Shown: positions 8,801 to 15,237 of the stretch, in pieces
Numbering within the stretch: the stretch's first letter is position 1
How the letters are laid out: every line of letters starts with the position of its first letter
Assembly (NCBI GenBank): GCA_031292255.1
Contig: JARLHN010000003.1
Span: 1 to 56,807 of the forward strand
Reading direction: 5' to 3'
Source: Oryzomonas sp.
Lineage (GTDB): Bacteria > Desulfobacterota > Desulfuromonadia > Geobacterales > Pseudopelobacteraceae
DNA length: 56,807 nucleotides
Notes under the pieces: model-generated
Seen by the model: only the letters and a program-made list of their open reading frames with translations
Told to the model about the DNA's origin: nothing
Databases searched by the model: none
Position numbers and translations under genes: made by a program

Positions 8801-9638
8801 CCGGTCCGGGATCGGTCCGGAATCCGGACACAAAGCGTGGTACGACGTACAAAAGGCTCAAGAATGGTTGGCAGTTCTGCAGCCCACTGTTAGCGACCGA
8901 ATAGACAAGATTCTTAAGCCTTCTGAAAGTACTAGACCATTTTCCAATGATGCTCTCAAGCAGTCCGGCGAAGAGGTTTATTACCAATCCGCTTCCCATG
9001 CGCTGGATAGGATTGCTACAGATATTGATCCCGCTACGGTATCGATGAGGAAATACCCCGCCACAACTCGTGCTGAAAGTATTCTCTCCAGCCTTGGCCC
9101 CAACGTCCGAAACGATGGCGGGGTATCTGATTTAAAGGTAGTTGAATCTCCTGTTTCCGTCAAGGCGAACGATTCCCATTTCAAGGCCGGGCTTGCCACC
9201 CTGATGGTCGGGTACGTGGCCAATGCCATTATTTCCGGGATAATGAGCGGGAAACAGACAGATAAACTCGACAATCTGCCGTCATGGATCCTGGCGCGGC
9301 TCACGCTTGGCCTGTTCGATGGTTTCCCGCTCATGCGGGATATGGACGGGTATGCTGAAAGCGGGATAACAGGCGGTAAGGGCAAGGAGATGAGACCGTC
9401 GTCCGTTCTCCAGTGGGGCAAGGATGCCGTTGACGGCTTCACAAAAACCGTAGAGGCAACAACCGGCGACGGGGGATGGAACAGAGCGGTTATGCAGGAT
9501 GCCAAGGCGGCGGGCGGAGCAACGGGTTTGCCGAACCAGGCCGGTTCCACAGTTGGCCGATATATCTATGACGTGTTGTCCGGTGACTATACCCCGCAAT
9601 ATCCCTGGTCGCAGGCTGGGGCCAATTCCCCCCTTTGA
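2847..9638 (+). CDS. Giant phage polyvalent protein, probably truncated at both ends
   Basis: An uninterrupted 2263-codon frame. Residues 1-115 look like a phage barnase/EndoU/colicin-type nuclease domain (IRHTLRQHGD, then IPETVLSPDSI and EEVRTGR). Residues about 150-310 resemble the putative barnase/colicin E5 endoribonuclease domain (GYGLSKIIKKHPEVVDNL). Residues about 350-480 resemble a large-polyvalent-protein domain. A RadC/JAB metalloprotease-like domain follows at about 571-705 (H658-N-H660-PSG, D671), and a zincin motif HESGH at 899-903. The remainder is mostly helical, with one hydrophobic stretch near residues 2110-2130. Polyvalent proteins of phages and conjugative elements are thought to enter the cell with the DNA and counter host defences. 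The frame begins at GTG 2847 with no ribosome site and lacks the usual N-terminus, and its stop lies inside an intergenic repeat. Confidence 0.75.
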   Translation: MDAYSIRHTLRQHGDSDRELKRGQLQITKNDILSIPETVLSPDSIAYGVKNSRGQDLIASVKRMPDGTLLVVEEVRTGRKTLSMASVRKYPAAKDSDSVARTLLSNARSDGGNPKLRIIHPGDDVKSPFQTVAGHRAPDGGRELYHDGSTWSPEELMQKYNTDEQSSFGPVWRDLVHNDKGAIERLMQHRTGEAVGALHHPDVGDIDLVWGKEGTSGKEYEDGYGLSKIIKKHPEVVDNLQDILNTLQKDDGKSTTSYSVLESKDHKAVVRLDWDRQEKKWLLTELRKDEELGTGERAGASSFTESDSPIRQALDKKIYLQLQKNVKGGFIGLDGNSTNSKLSDVTTLLQSTVNHLAADGVKELYQSEKPPVAEITGKELSDYLDADNVIKKARAYFKENLQDRLISRDGFGDVRVSDKGLEKVSWGLKTNLIKARLMPAIPDIIKNGEYHGREDIYKKRKDDVVAFHFFTGDVLLDGKRVTTGVIVAEDTFRNLFYKLYNLGSDTDALWAKLKAPCVPGSEARGAESSRGDALSNLNQTSPNTRDHVNIKIIDNKQTEITASTTPPNSDDHVKKVVTGVLHSAITRIKTPADAAHIAFPLTKRAQEAAIAIVTDANGNVLGVVQHSTGAMDSTTLSPRDLLGVVHDFPGAAEVWFAHNHPSGDPSPSHADREITSLLTALLDGSGVKSRGMVVVGQESGAFWTKGKGDRGESIPLGSLNMDKERTRKIQTYDREIVKLPSSKAITDVAHVIDYARSFGDGDSGIIILNGKMKPVSFVPMSVADMAKLKTGDPTTGSSLIMSAFHKGNGASMIMIVPALPGSQAAARNLAAFGNKFDAPLNDVIYSGNGLSFKNTGRMPEILNHFYQGGDVRRGYIRFDNSRNFEIGLLKDANLSTFIHESGHFFTEILGDLAERPDAPRQIKDDYAALLGFAGVESRDAIQAEHHEKLARAFEAYIREGSAPSVGLHSVFQRMKAWMISVYKDMTALNVQLTPEIRDVFDRMLATDTEIGRMRDMEDMKPLFATREDGGMSQAEFELYRKDAEQAGELAKEQLLRTLMAEKDREQKSWWKDERKKTGADVEGEAKDDPVYQTYHVLTTGKTFDGRAMGDIKLSRPDLVKMYGEDFVKKLPRAFQRVYSQEGGLHPDAVAEMAGFGSGDEMVRKMARAPKLKDYVKAETDRRMRERHGDMMTDGSIHEQALKDVHNDAQAKVMRAELLAIRRKAGVVGPAVKAAKESGTADAEAATRRFSAEGRAKAARGRAERNAMLEAIPPVKFFKMTASEAMGAKRVADIQPHLYAHAAGKAAREAFEAAAQGDYRRAGEAKYRELLNHYLYREADRAKDFADKVRAYATKMGSGKELGKFVAGNQFLDQIRAILDRYDFDRATNKEADIRMEQRESLDAFLRRMKDEEGVELPIPDAVRQEIRRTNYRNLSMDELRGVYDSMRMLEHAARQITQVNAGGRKVEVAEAALSLSNTLLRSIKVAADMARGSDGAGALLDRVKDVNLDIPVLLPEFMFGRFDGLKKTGPWHEFIRDRYNAAVDHQIRLRDMLFPKIMEYAHGNDIDRSMGKIHIDALDADLVKDDMIAIALNCGNGSNLDKLMRGGLRFRGDEAPTPLDNEALQEILSHLSATEIDAVNGIWKTIDLLKPEAAESARKRTGVEPNWIEAQPMEVKNGTLEGGYYPVQYDSRYGAAGETQADSSTLDRMFDKYADSSTRQGYLKERSAFAAPLSLDWQSIVSRHLDEVITEISHWQFVTDTLRLLKRPEVKDAINDRLGSAYYKNLLDWVGYTVNQDDVAPEASDEIEKFRRQIRNNMGTYALGFKVANAVNEMAVDIPPMMKQVKIASAFKGIMQFIRNPVEATRFATQASDYLRNIDDSLDRDIARALHPLAGPHSVADDIRHWSIAARTFFLKIGAAMAWHAGYIDAQEQGLQGNAAVRNADSVCRLTQGAGRGGDASAAPRDTYMKELARLIGPMMKDYLDRSGIGPESGHKAWYDVQKAQEWLAVLQPTVSDRIDKILKPSESTRPFSNDALKQSGEEVYYQSASHALDRIATDIDPATVSMRKYPATTRAESILSSLGPNVRNDGGVSDLKVVESPVSVKANDSHFKAGLATLMVGYVANAIISGIMSGKQTDKLDNLPSWILARLTLGLFDGFPLMRDMDGYAESGITGGKGKEMRPSSVLQWGKDAVDGFTKTVEATTGDGGWNRAVMQDAKAAGGATGLPNQAGSTVGRYIYDVLSGDYTPQYPWSQAGANSPL

Positions 9639-9664
9639 CAAAGGGGGGTTCGGGGGGATTTGCC
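9630..9664. repeat. Palindromic CCCCCCTTTG/CAAAGGGGGG intergenic repeat
   Basis: A perfect 10-bp stem (9630-9639 with 9641-9650) is followed by TTCGGGGGGATTTG. Related copies are at 42589-42621 (same GGGGGGATTTG tail) and 48190-48209. This copy supplies the stop codon and last three or four codons of the polyvalent-protein frame. Confidence 0.75.
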
Positions 9665-9689
9665 TTTGATCTTTATGAACAAATCCTCC

Positions 9690-9822
9690 TCAGTCCCCTT
9701 TAGGCCCCAGAGGGTCCTTTAACAAAGGGGGAAGACAAGCAGCACCTTTGTTTCGGTTATAGTTCCAAAAATTATTGTCTTTCCTTTGTGCCTTTGTGAG
9801 CTCTGTGAGAGACAGCCTTTGA
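9690..9822. repeat. Mosaic of dispersed intergenic repeats
   Basis: Three repeat blocks sit side by side. CCCCTTTAGGCCCCAGAGGG (about 9695-9717) recurs inverted at 19753-19777. The block 9727-9760 is the reverse complement of the element at 39268-39304. A CCTTTGTG..CTCTGTGAGAG block (9783-9813) resembles the arms of the inverted repeat at 19678-19842. No gene is present between the polyvalent gene and the lysozyme. Confidence 0.65.
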
Positions 9823-9858
9823 TGTTTTGAAGTTAAAAATTCGGTTAAGGAGGCAGTA

Positions 9859-10527
9859 ATGGCGGATTTTAATGCAGCATCTCGGCAGGTGATGGGAAAC
9901 GAAGGAGGGTACTCCAACAACCCGGCCGACGCCGGCGGAGAGACCTACAAGGGGATTGCCCGCAAGTTCTGGCCGCAATGGGGAGGGTGGAAGTTCGTGG
10001 ACGGGGTCAAGGCCAATGCGGTCGAACCGCCTGCATCCGGCACCCAGGCGCATCAAAACTATGTGGCATACCTGAACCGGTGCCTGGGTGGGCTCACATC
10101 CCTTCAACAGTTGGTGCTGGATTTCTACAAAAGGAACTTCTGGGACAAGTACCGGCTCTCTGAGGTCAACGACCAGGCCGTTGCAACCTGGATCTATGAC
10201 CACGTGGTCAACGGCGGCGGCCGTGGCGCCATGTGGATCCAGGAAGCGGTGGGGGTAAAGGCGGACGGGGCAATCGGGCCGCAAACCATCCAGGCGATCA
10301 ACGCCGTTGATCCGAAAGCACTCCTCCGGGATGCCTGCGACGTGGCGGCCTTCTACCGGCTGGACCGGGCCTCCGCCGACCTTTCACAGCTCCAATTCCT
10401 TCCGTCGTGGCTCCGGCGCGACGGGGTATCAGATGAAGAGATCCGACAGGTCATGCGGGCCGCCAGGGACGGTCTGACCTATGACAAGGTGACCGAACTC
10501 AAGGAGATGATCCAAGCGCGGGCATGA
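9859..10527 (+). CDS. Phage GH108 lysozyme (N-acetylmuramidase)
   Basis: A 222-aa endolysin that would cut the glycan strands of peptidoglycan. ATG 9859 follows AAGGAGG at 9848-9854. The N-terminus carries the family hallmark NEGGYSNNPADAGGETYKGI, in which the Glu of NEGGY (residue 15) is the expected catalytic acid. The C-terminal part (QEAVGVKADGAIGPQTIQAIN) is a peptidoglycan-binding type 3 module. Length and order fit typical GH108 endolysins. No signal peptide is visible, so release would need a holin. The small proteins at 11088 and 11333 are downstream but are not obvious holins. It is intact and the best evidence that this segment is the lysis end of a phage genome. Confidence 0.9.
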   Translation: MADFNAASRQVMGNEGGYSNNPADAGGETYKGIARKFWPQWGGWKFVDGVKANAVEPPASGTQAHQNYVAYLNRCLGGLTSLQQLVLDFYKRNFWDKYRLSEVNDQAVATWIYDHVVNGGGRGAMWIQEAVGVKADGAIGPQTIQAINAVDPKALLRDACDVAAFYRLDRASADLSQLQFLPSWLRRDGVSDEEIRQVMRAARDGLTYDKVTELKEMIQARA

Positions 10528-10566
10528 CCCACATATCAACGCCGTGAGGCGTACAGGAGGTATGAG

Positions 10567-11091
10567 ATGAAAATCTATTGCTACCACGGGAAGCAGCCAT
10601 GGGCTGTTCCTATCGAGATCGTGACCGGAGGACCGGACGCCCATACGGAACTGGAATTCGACGGGCTTGAAAAACCGTTCTTTTCCTCGACACTGGAAAC
10701 GGGACCCCGCTTCACCACATTCGACAAGCTGATCAGCCAGGCAATGAGCGACTGGCGTGTAATCGACCTGGGCGACATCGGCCCGGATGCCGCTATAGTG
10801 CTCAAGGCCGCGCGGATGATCCTGCAGCAGGAAATGATTTACGGATCGGCGCCCACCTACAATGAGGAGGGCATAGCGCTTAATTTCCTCCCTCAACCCC
10901 TCATCCATCAGAACCCGACGCAATACTTCTGCTCCCAGGTTGTCGTTACCGCCCTTCAGGCAATCGGCCTGTTCCAGAACATGGTGGCTGCCATGATGAG
11001 CCCGAACGATGTGGCGGACTGGCTCGACAAACACCTGACCGCGTGGCAGGCGCTCAGGTTCAAAATCAACGAGGGGGTTCAGGCGTCATGA
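10567..11091 (+). CDS. Phage permuted papain-like (YiiX/NlpC-type) protein
   Basis: A 174-aa protein starting at ATG 10567 after AGGAGG at 10556-10561. It has a His in a strand (DAHTELEFDG, H26) followed much later by a Cys in YFCSQVVVTALQAIGL (C122). That His-then-Cys order, with FSS and GPRF segments between, is what is expected of the circularly permuted NlpC/P60 (YaeF/YiiX-like) fold, whose members hydrolyse amide or ester bonds in cell-wall peptides or lipids. No signal peptide is seen. It lies between the lysozyme and two small phage genes and overlaps the next gene by ATGA, so it probably belongs to the same late operon. A role in lysis or host-envelope processing is inferred only. Confidence 0.55.
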   Translation: MKIYCYHGKQPWAVPIEIVTGGPDAHTELEFDGLEKPFFSSTLETGPRFTTFDKLISQAMSDWRVIDLGDIGPDAAIVLKAARMILQQEMIYGSAPTYNEEGIALNFLPQPLIHQNPTQYFCSQVVVTALQAIGLFQNMVAAMMSPNDVADWLDKHLTAWQALRFKINEGVQAS

Positions 11092-11300
11092 TCGACTGGC
11101 AATGGACAACAAATCATTGGGGACAAATTGCGGCGTTCTGGCTGCTGATCGAACAGGTGCTGGCCAACACAACACTAAAGTCGAACAGCACGTTCCAGCT
11201 CGTCTGCAATATCATTGACGGCGTCATCCAGATACTGACGCCGAAACCGGAAGAGGCAACCACGGACACTGAAAGCCCAAACCAACCAGCCGGGCAGTGA
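11088..11300 (+). CDS. Small phage protein, possibly membrane-associated
   Basis: A 70-aa protein whose ATG overlaps the stop of the preceding gene (ATGA), the reason for choosing this start. A central segment (WGQIAAFWLLIEQVLANTTL) is fairly hydrophobic, and FQLVCNIIDGVIQIL follows. The tail is polar. Its position after the lysozyme would suit a holin or accessory lysis protein, but the hydrophobic stretches are weak and I do not recognise the family. Confidence 0.5.
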   Translation: MIDWQWTTNHWGQIAAFWLLIEQVLANTTLKSNSTFQLVCNIIDGVIQILTPKPEEATTDTESPNQPAGQ

Positions 11301-11332
11301 CGCCGGCGCAACCGACGGAAAGGAGCAGTACC

Positions 11333-11665
11333 ATGACGTGGAGTGATTTTGTGGCAGATGTGGAGAATGTAACCCTGAAGTTCAACAAACTGGCGGAATT
11401 GGGGTTGCCCGTAGCAGAACTGTTTTCCCCGGCCCAGGCAAAACCGGCCGAGCAACTGGCCGCCAACGTACTTCCGGCCATCGACCAGGCCATCCAGCAG
11501 CATCAGGCAGGGGGAGCCACGCAACAGACGGCCACGATTGCCCTGGCCACCGTGGCATCGGCAATCGCAAATTCCGGTATCATCCCTGTTGATATCGCGT
11601 CACAGATAAATGCGGCGGCATCGGTGGCAACCGGCCTCCCTCCGGCAGCGTTCACCAACGCATAG
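11333..11665 (+). CDS. Small Ala/Gln-rich phage protein
   Basis: A 110-aa protein. ATG 11333 is chosen because GGAAAGGAGCAG lies just upstream. The sequence is amphipathic and Ala/Gln-rich (PAIDQAIQQHQ, then TATIALATVASAIANSG) with no signal peptide and no recognised catalytic motif. It is the last gene of the prophage remnant and is followed by a strong terminator. Function unknown; proteins of this look often lie at the late end of phage genomes. Confidence 0.5.
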   Translation: MTWSDFVADVENVTLKFNKLAELGLPVAELFSPAQAKPAEQLAANVLPAIDQAIQQHQAGGATQQTATIALATVASAIANSGIIPVDIASQINAAASVATGLPPAAFTNA

Positions 11666-11715
11666 GATAACGTCAGCCATCGTAACGGGCGCCTCTCCCC
11701 ACCCCGCCTGCGTGG

Positions 11716-11744
11716 AAACGCCCCTGGGAAACCGGGGGCGTTTT
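11716..11744. terminator. Bidirectional terminator between the prophage remnant and asnS
   Basis: AACGCCCCTGG pairs with CCGGGGGCGTT around a GAAA tetraloop, flanked by A-run and T-run (TTTT at 11741-11744). It would end the + strand phage operon and, less strongly, asnS arriving on the other strand. Confidence 0.8.
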
Positions 11745-11764
11745 GCCGTTCTTCCCATTACGGT

Positions 11765-13144
11765 TCAGAACTCGGCGTGGCGCGGCGTGCGCGGGAACGG
11801 GATCACGTCCCGGATGTTGTCCATGCCGGTGAGGTACATCACCAGCCGCTCGAAGCCCAGGCCAAAGCCGGCGTGGGGGCAGCTCCCCCAGCGGCGGCTA
11901 TCCAGATACCACCAGAGCGGTTCCTGGGAGATACCCATCTCGGCCATGCGTGTTGTCAGCCGGTCGAGCCGCTCTTCCCGCTGGCTGCCGCCGATGATCT
12001 CGCCCACCTTGGGCACCAGCAGGTCCATGGCGGCCACGGTGCGGCCGTCGCTGTTTTGCCGCATGTAGAAAGCCTTGATCTCTTTGGGGTAGTTGAGGAT
12101 GAAGACCGGCCCACCCACCACCTGCTCGCTCAGGTAGCGTTCGTGTTCGGTTTGCAGGTCCAGTCCCCATTCCACCGGATAGGAAAATGCCGTGCCGGAC
12201 CGCTGGAGCCGTTCGATGGCGTCGCCATAGTCCATGCGGACGAAGTCGGCCTCGGCCACTTGTCGAATACGCTCCAAGAGCCCCTTTTCGATCTGCTTGT
12301 CGAAAAACGCCATGTCGTCGGCACATTCTTCCAGGGCAAAGCGGCACAGATAGCGGATGAATTCCTCGGCCAGCTCGGCGTCGTCGGCCAGGTCGGCAAA
12401 GGCCATCTCCGGCTCGATCATCCAGAATTCGGCTGCGTGGCGCGGCGTGTTGGAGTTCTCGGCGCGGAAGGTGGGGCCGAAGGTGTAGATGTCGGAGAAG
12501 GCCAGGGCAAGCAGCTCCCCCTCCAGTTGGCCGCTGACCGTGAGGCCGGTTTTCTGGCCGAAAAAGTCCTGCTCGAAGTCAGGCTGTCCCGCCGCCAGCG
12601 GCGGCGCAACCGCATCCAGGGTGGTCACGCGGAACAGCTCGCCGGCACCCTCGCAGTCGCTGGCCGTGATGATCGGCGTGTGGGCATAGAGAAAATCCCG
12701 CTCGGCGAAGAAACGGTGAACGGCCTGGGCCAGGCGCGAACGGAGACGGAACACGGCGCCAAGGGTGTTGGTCCTCGGCCGCAGGTGGGCGATGGTGCGC
12801 AGGTATTCGAACGTGTGGCGTTTTTTCTGCAACGGATAGGCGTCGTCGGCCTCGCCGATGATCTCGACGATGGTGGCGTGCAGTTCCCATTGCTGCCCGG
12901 CCGCCGGGGATGCCACCAGCGTGCCGTGCACCCGCAGGGCCGCGCCGGTGCCGAGACGGCAGACGGAGTCGAAGTTTGCCAGACCCTGATCGGCCACCAC
13001 CTGGAGCCCGGCCATGTCGGAGCCGTCGTTCAGCGTGACAAAGGCCACCTCCCTTGAGGCGCGCACCGAGCGCACCCATCCTGCAACCATGCATTCCCGG
13101 CCGCTTGCGCCGTTGGCCAGAAGTGTCCGTATCCGAGTTTTCAT
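11765..13144 (-). CDS. asnS: Asparaginyl-tRNA synthetase
   Basis: A 459-aa class II aminoacyl-tRNA synthetase charging tRNA-Asn with asparagine in the cytoplasm. The N-terminal OB fold (VAGWVRSVRASREVAFVTLNDGS) binds the anticodon. The catalytic core shows class II motif 2 (FRAENSNTPRHAAEFWMIEPEMAF) and motif 3 (GFGLGFERLVMYLTGMDNIRDV), and ends in the usual IPFPRTP. Length and C-terminus match bacterial AsnRS rather than AspRS, which would carry an insertion domain. It is transcribed alone. No T-box leader is seen upstream. Confidence 0.97.
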   Translation of the reverse strand: MKTRIRTLLANGASGRECMVAGWVRSVRASREVAFVTLNDGSDMAGLQVVADQGLANFDSVCRLGTGAALRVHGTLVASPAAGQQWELHATIVEIIGEADDAYPLQKKRHTFEYLRTIAHLRPRTNTLGAVFRLRSRLAQAVHRFFAERDFLYAHTPIITASDCEGAGELFRVTTLDAVAPPLAAGQPDFEQDFFGQKTGLTVSGQLEGELLALAFSDIYTFGPTFRAENSNTPRHAAEFWMIEPEMAFADLADDAELAEEFIRYLCRFALEECADDMAFFDKQIEKGLLERIRQVAEADFVRMDYGDAIERLQRSGTAFSYPVEWGLDLQTEHERYLSEQVVGGPVFILNYPKEIKAFYMRQNSDGRTVAAMDLLVPKVGEIIGGSQREERLDRLTTRMAEMGISQEPLWWYLDSRRWGSCPHAGFGLGFERLVMYLTGMDNIRDVIPFPRTPRHAEF

Positions 13145-13294
13145 AGTTGTCGATCTCCACTTGGTTAGTTTTGTCCGGATGAAAACAGATGCATTATTAT
13201 ATCAGATCAACAATGTCCGGCTTGGCATTTGCCGTTAGTAACCCCTCCCGCAAAGGAAGGGGGCGGAATTATGGCAGAAAACTGAAATCCTCAT

Positions 13295-13392
13295 CACGCG
13301 GATAACATCGGATAGATTCTGATAACAATCTGATTTCAAGCCGAAATACGTTAGGTTTTAATCCGAAGTTATCAGATTTGATCCGCGTGCGA
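13295..13392. repeat. Inverted repeat of GCGGAT / GATAAC blocks
   Basis: CACGCGGAT (13297-13305) and ATCCGCGTG (13381-13389) form the outer arms, and several GGAT and CTGATAAC blocks recur inside both arms. The 340-bp gap between asnS and the PDZ gene holds this element and a promoter but no gene. Confidence 0.6.
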
Positions 13393-13485
13393 CGACATAT
13401 TTTCGGCGAAAACAAGGACCTAGCCGGACAACACTGATATCAGATGATACGTGCAATGAGGCGAGAGTTGCAAGACCTTGTTCGT

Positions 13486-13520
13486 TTGACCGCACTTGTG
13501 CCCTGTGATACATTATAACC
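13486..13520 (+). promoter_or_regulatory. Sigma-70-type promoter, probably giving a leaderless mRNA
   Basis: TTGACC (13486-13491), a 17-bp spacer and TACATT (13509-13514) put the start site about at 13520-13521, exactly where the ATG of the PDZ gene begins. No ribosome binding site precedes that ATG. Confidence 0.55.
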
Positions 13521-13895
13521 ATGAAAACCCTGATGGTGATGTTGTTTGCGGCCATGACGGTGCTGCCGGCATTGGCGGCCAACAGCGAGAAAAAATTCGG
13601 TGGCGTCGGCATCGACGGTGTGGCTGCGTCCGATGGCCAGATTGCGGTCAGGCAGCTTGTGGCCGGCGGGCCGGCCCATGTGGCCGGGATCAGGATGGGG
13701 GATGTCATTACCCACATCGACGGGAAACCGACCCGCGGAAGCGATTTCCGGGAGATGGTTTACAAACGGCTGCGGGGGGTCGCCGGTACTCCGGTTGTTT
13801 TGAAGATACGGCGGCCGGGCGAGGAGAAGGTGCTGATCTTTACCTTGCAGCGACAACAACTGGTGGTAACCGCACCCAAGGAGGGCAAACGATGA
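13521..13895 (+). CDS. Exported single-PDZ-domain protein
   Basis: A 124-aa protein with a signal peptide (MKTLMVMLFAAMTVLPALAA) followed by a single PDZ domain: the carboxylate-binding loop region is KKFGGVGID, and VAGGPAHVAGIRMGDVITHIDG is the standard PDZ core. No protease domain is attached, so it would bind C-terminal peptides or act as an adaptor in the periplasm. It shares an ATGA overlap with the thiol-redox gene downstream, so the two are co-translated. The start is fixed by the signal peptide, but there is no Shine-Dalgarno sequence and the promoter suggests leaderless translation. Partner unknown. Confidence 0.8.
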   Translation: MKTLMVMLFAAMTVLPALAANSEKKFGGVGIDGVAASDGQIAVRQLVAGGPAHVAGIRMGDVITHIDGKPTRGSDFREMVYKRLRGVAGTPVVLKIRRPGEEKVLIFTLQRQQLVVTAPKEGKR

Positions 13896-14272
13896 TCAAC
13901 AGGATTTTGGCTGTCGTCATGCTGTCGTTGCTGCTCGTTTCCGGGGCTGTGGCCGCCGGGCAGGATACCCAGAGCAAACTTAACCCCGTCAAGGCGCAAG
14001 AGGCCAGGAAGTACCCCCAGATAGTGCTTTATTCGGTCTCGTGGTGCCCCCATTGCCGTGAGGCCAAGGAGTACCTCGCCAAGAACAACATTCCCTTCTC
14101 CAATCGCGACGTGGAACAGGATGCCCAGGCCATGACGCTCTTGACCGGCAAATACAAGAGCCAGTCCATCCCGGTGATCGTGTTCGGCACTGGGCCAAAT
14201 GAGATCGTCATGCACGGCTTTACGCCGCAGGTGTTCCAGGAGAATCTCGGGAAGGCGCAGGCGATGAAGTAG
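13892..14272 (+). CDS. Exported glutaredoxin-family protein
   Basis: A 126-aa protein starting at ATG 13892 inside the stop of the PDZ gene, with GGAGGG just upstream. A signal peptide (MINRILAVVMLSLLLVSGAVAAG) is followed by a glutaredoxin/thioredoxin fold with a CPHC active site (YSVSWCPHCREAKEYL) and the cis-Pro segment SIPVIVFG. Cytoplasmic glutaredoxins have CPYC, and CPHC is found in many exported DsbA-like and Grx-like proteins. It may reduce or oxidise periplasmic disulfides, possibly in cytochrome c maturation given the many exported cytochromes in such organisms; this is inference. Confidence 0.85.
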   Translation: MINRILAVVMLSLLLVSGAVAAGQDTQSKLNPVKAQEARKYPQIVLYSVSWCPHCREAKEYLAKNNIPFSNRDVEQDAQAMTLLTGKYKSQSIPVIVFGTGPNEIVMHGFTPQVFQENLGKAQAMK

Positions 14273-14377
14273 AAAGAACATGGGCGAAGGGGGGATGATT
14301 TCGTTCTGAACGTGGACATTCGTTTTATTGCAAAGGTTGTGTTAGTCAACGCGGGTTGATTGGGCGGTCTTCTCTTG

Positions 14378-14397
14378 TGGAGGGAACGGGATTCGAA
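14378..14397 (-). other. tRNA 3'-end-like fragment
   Basis: Read on the minus strand the segment gives TTCGAATCCCGTTCCCTCCA, matching a T-loop (TTCGAAT), the 3' half of a T-stem and acceptor stem, and a discriminator A. The rest of a tRNA is absent. Such fragments are typical scars of elements that integrated into a tRNA gene, and this one lies at the edge of an AT-rich island. The region 14273-14631 holds no other recognisable feature and is strongly AT-rich. Confidence 0.35.
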
Positions 14398-14631
14398 GGC
14401 ATAGATATATGAATAAATTTAAAAATCAGATTGCAATAAATAGTAAATATATTAAATAGTTGCCATGCTCTTCGGTGTGTCCATAGTTTAGTTCAAGTGA
14501 ACTTGTATGTATTCAGGTAGAATGGGAACATTTTAGTAACAGCTTTATTTGATTATTTTAATCTGCGTATGACACATATAATTATATTTTATAAACATTA
14601 ATAGCTATTTAATTTAGTTGATACAAATGTT

Positions 14632-15237
14632 TCAATTAATAACATTGCTATTGATAATATTTTCAACCAACCTGTATACGGTCGTACCTGTATTTCTTGG
14701 CCAATCAACGCAAGGTGGGTTATCACGTTTAGTTGCTCTTTTTATAGCCGAAATAATTCTATGATGAGTTATTTTACTGATATCAATTCCTTTGTCATAG
14801 TCTGGCATATGTCTTTTTAAATGTTCTGAACAGTTACGCGAATTTGTGACTCCGCCACCATCTTCAAAATGCAGAAGTAGCCAGAATTCAAATTTCGGAT
14901 TACTCAGTGCTAATCGATAATTTTCTTGCGATAAAGCCCAATCATTGAGCAATAATAGCTGGTTTTCTGTCCAACTATCTTTATCAACGACTAACCATGC
15001 TTCATCTGACTTTTTTAAAGATTGTTTTTTAAGATAATCTTCCATCCTTTTGAGTACTTGTGGAGGCGAACTATCATGATGCCCCTTTAAACACTTTACT
15101 CTAATAATTGATTGTTCTCCTTTAAAAATATCAAAATATTGATCTTCTGTTTTTGCACCCTCAACTGCTATCACAAATAGTTTGTGATAGTGTCGTTGCC
15201 CCAGAGGTCGCTGGAATTTTCTCCTTTTAAGTGACAT
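14632..15237 (-). CDS. rloB: RloB-like TOPRIM-domain protein
   Basis: A 201-aa protein of the RloB family. The N-terminal FVIAVEGAKTEDQYFDIF contains the EGxxTE motif and DEAWLVVDKDSW supplies the acidic D-x-D pair; together these are the TOPRIM nuclease signature. LALSNPKFEFWLLLHFED is a further family block. It starts at ATG 15237, sharing one base with the stop of the ATPase gene (TAATG), so translation is coupled. RloB proteins occur with RloA ATPases beside restriction-modification loci. The pair resembles AAA-ATPase/TOPRIM anti-phage systems such as PARIS and AbiL, where the nuclease is unleashed on sensing infection. DNA or tRNA cleavage is inferred. The gene is much more AT-rich than its surroundings. 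Confidence 0.8.
   Translation of the reverse strand: MSLKRRKFQRPLGQRHYHKLFVIAVEGAKTEDQYFDIFKGEQSIIRVKCLKGHHDSSPPQVLKRMEDYLKKQSLKKSDEAWLVVDKDSWTENQLLLLNDWALSQENYRLALSNPKFEFWLLLHFEDGGGVTNSRNCSEHLKRHMPDYDKGIDISKITHHRIISAIKRATKRDNPPCVDWPRNTGTTVYRLVENIINSNVIN

Noticed and set aside
11777-13057. 426-codon open frame opposite asnS
   Set aside because: A shadow of asnS with the same compositional signature and no start signals.
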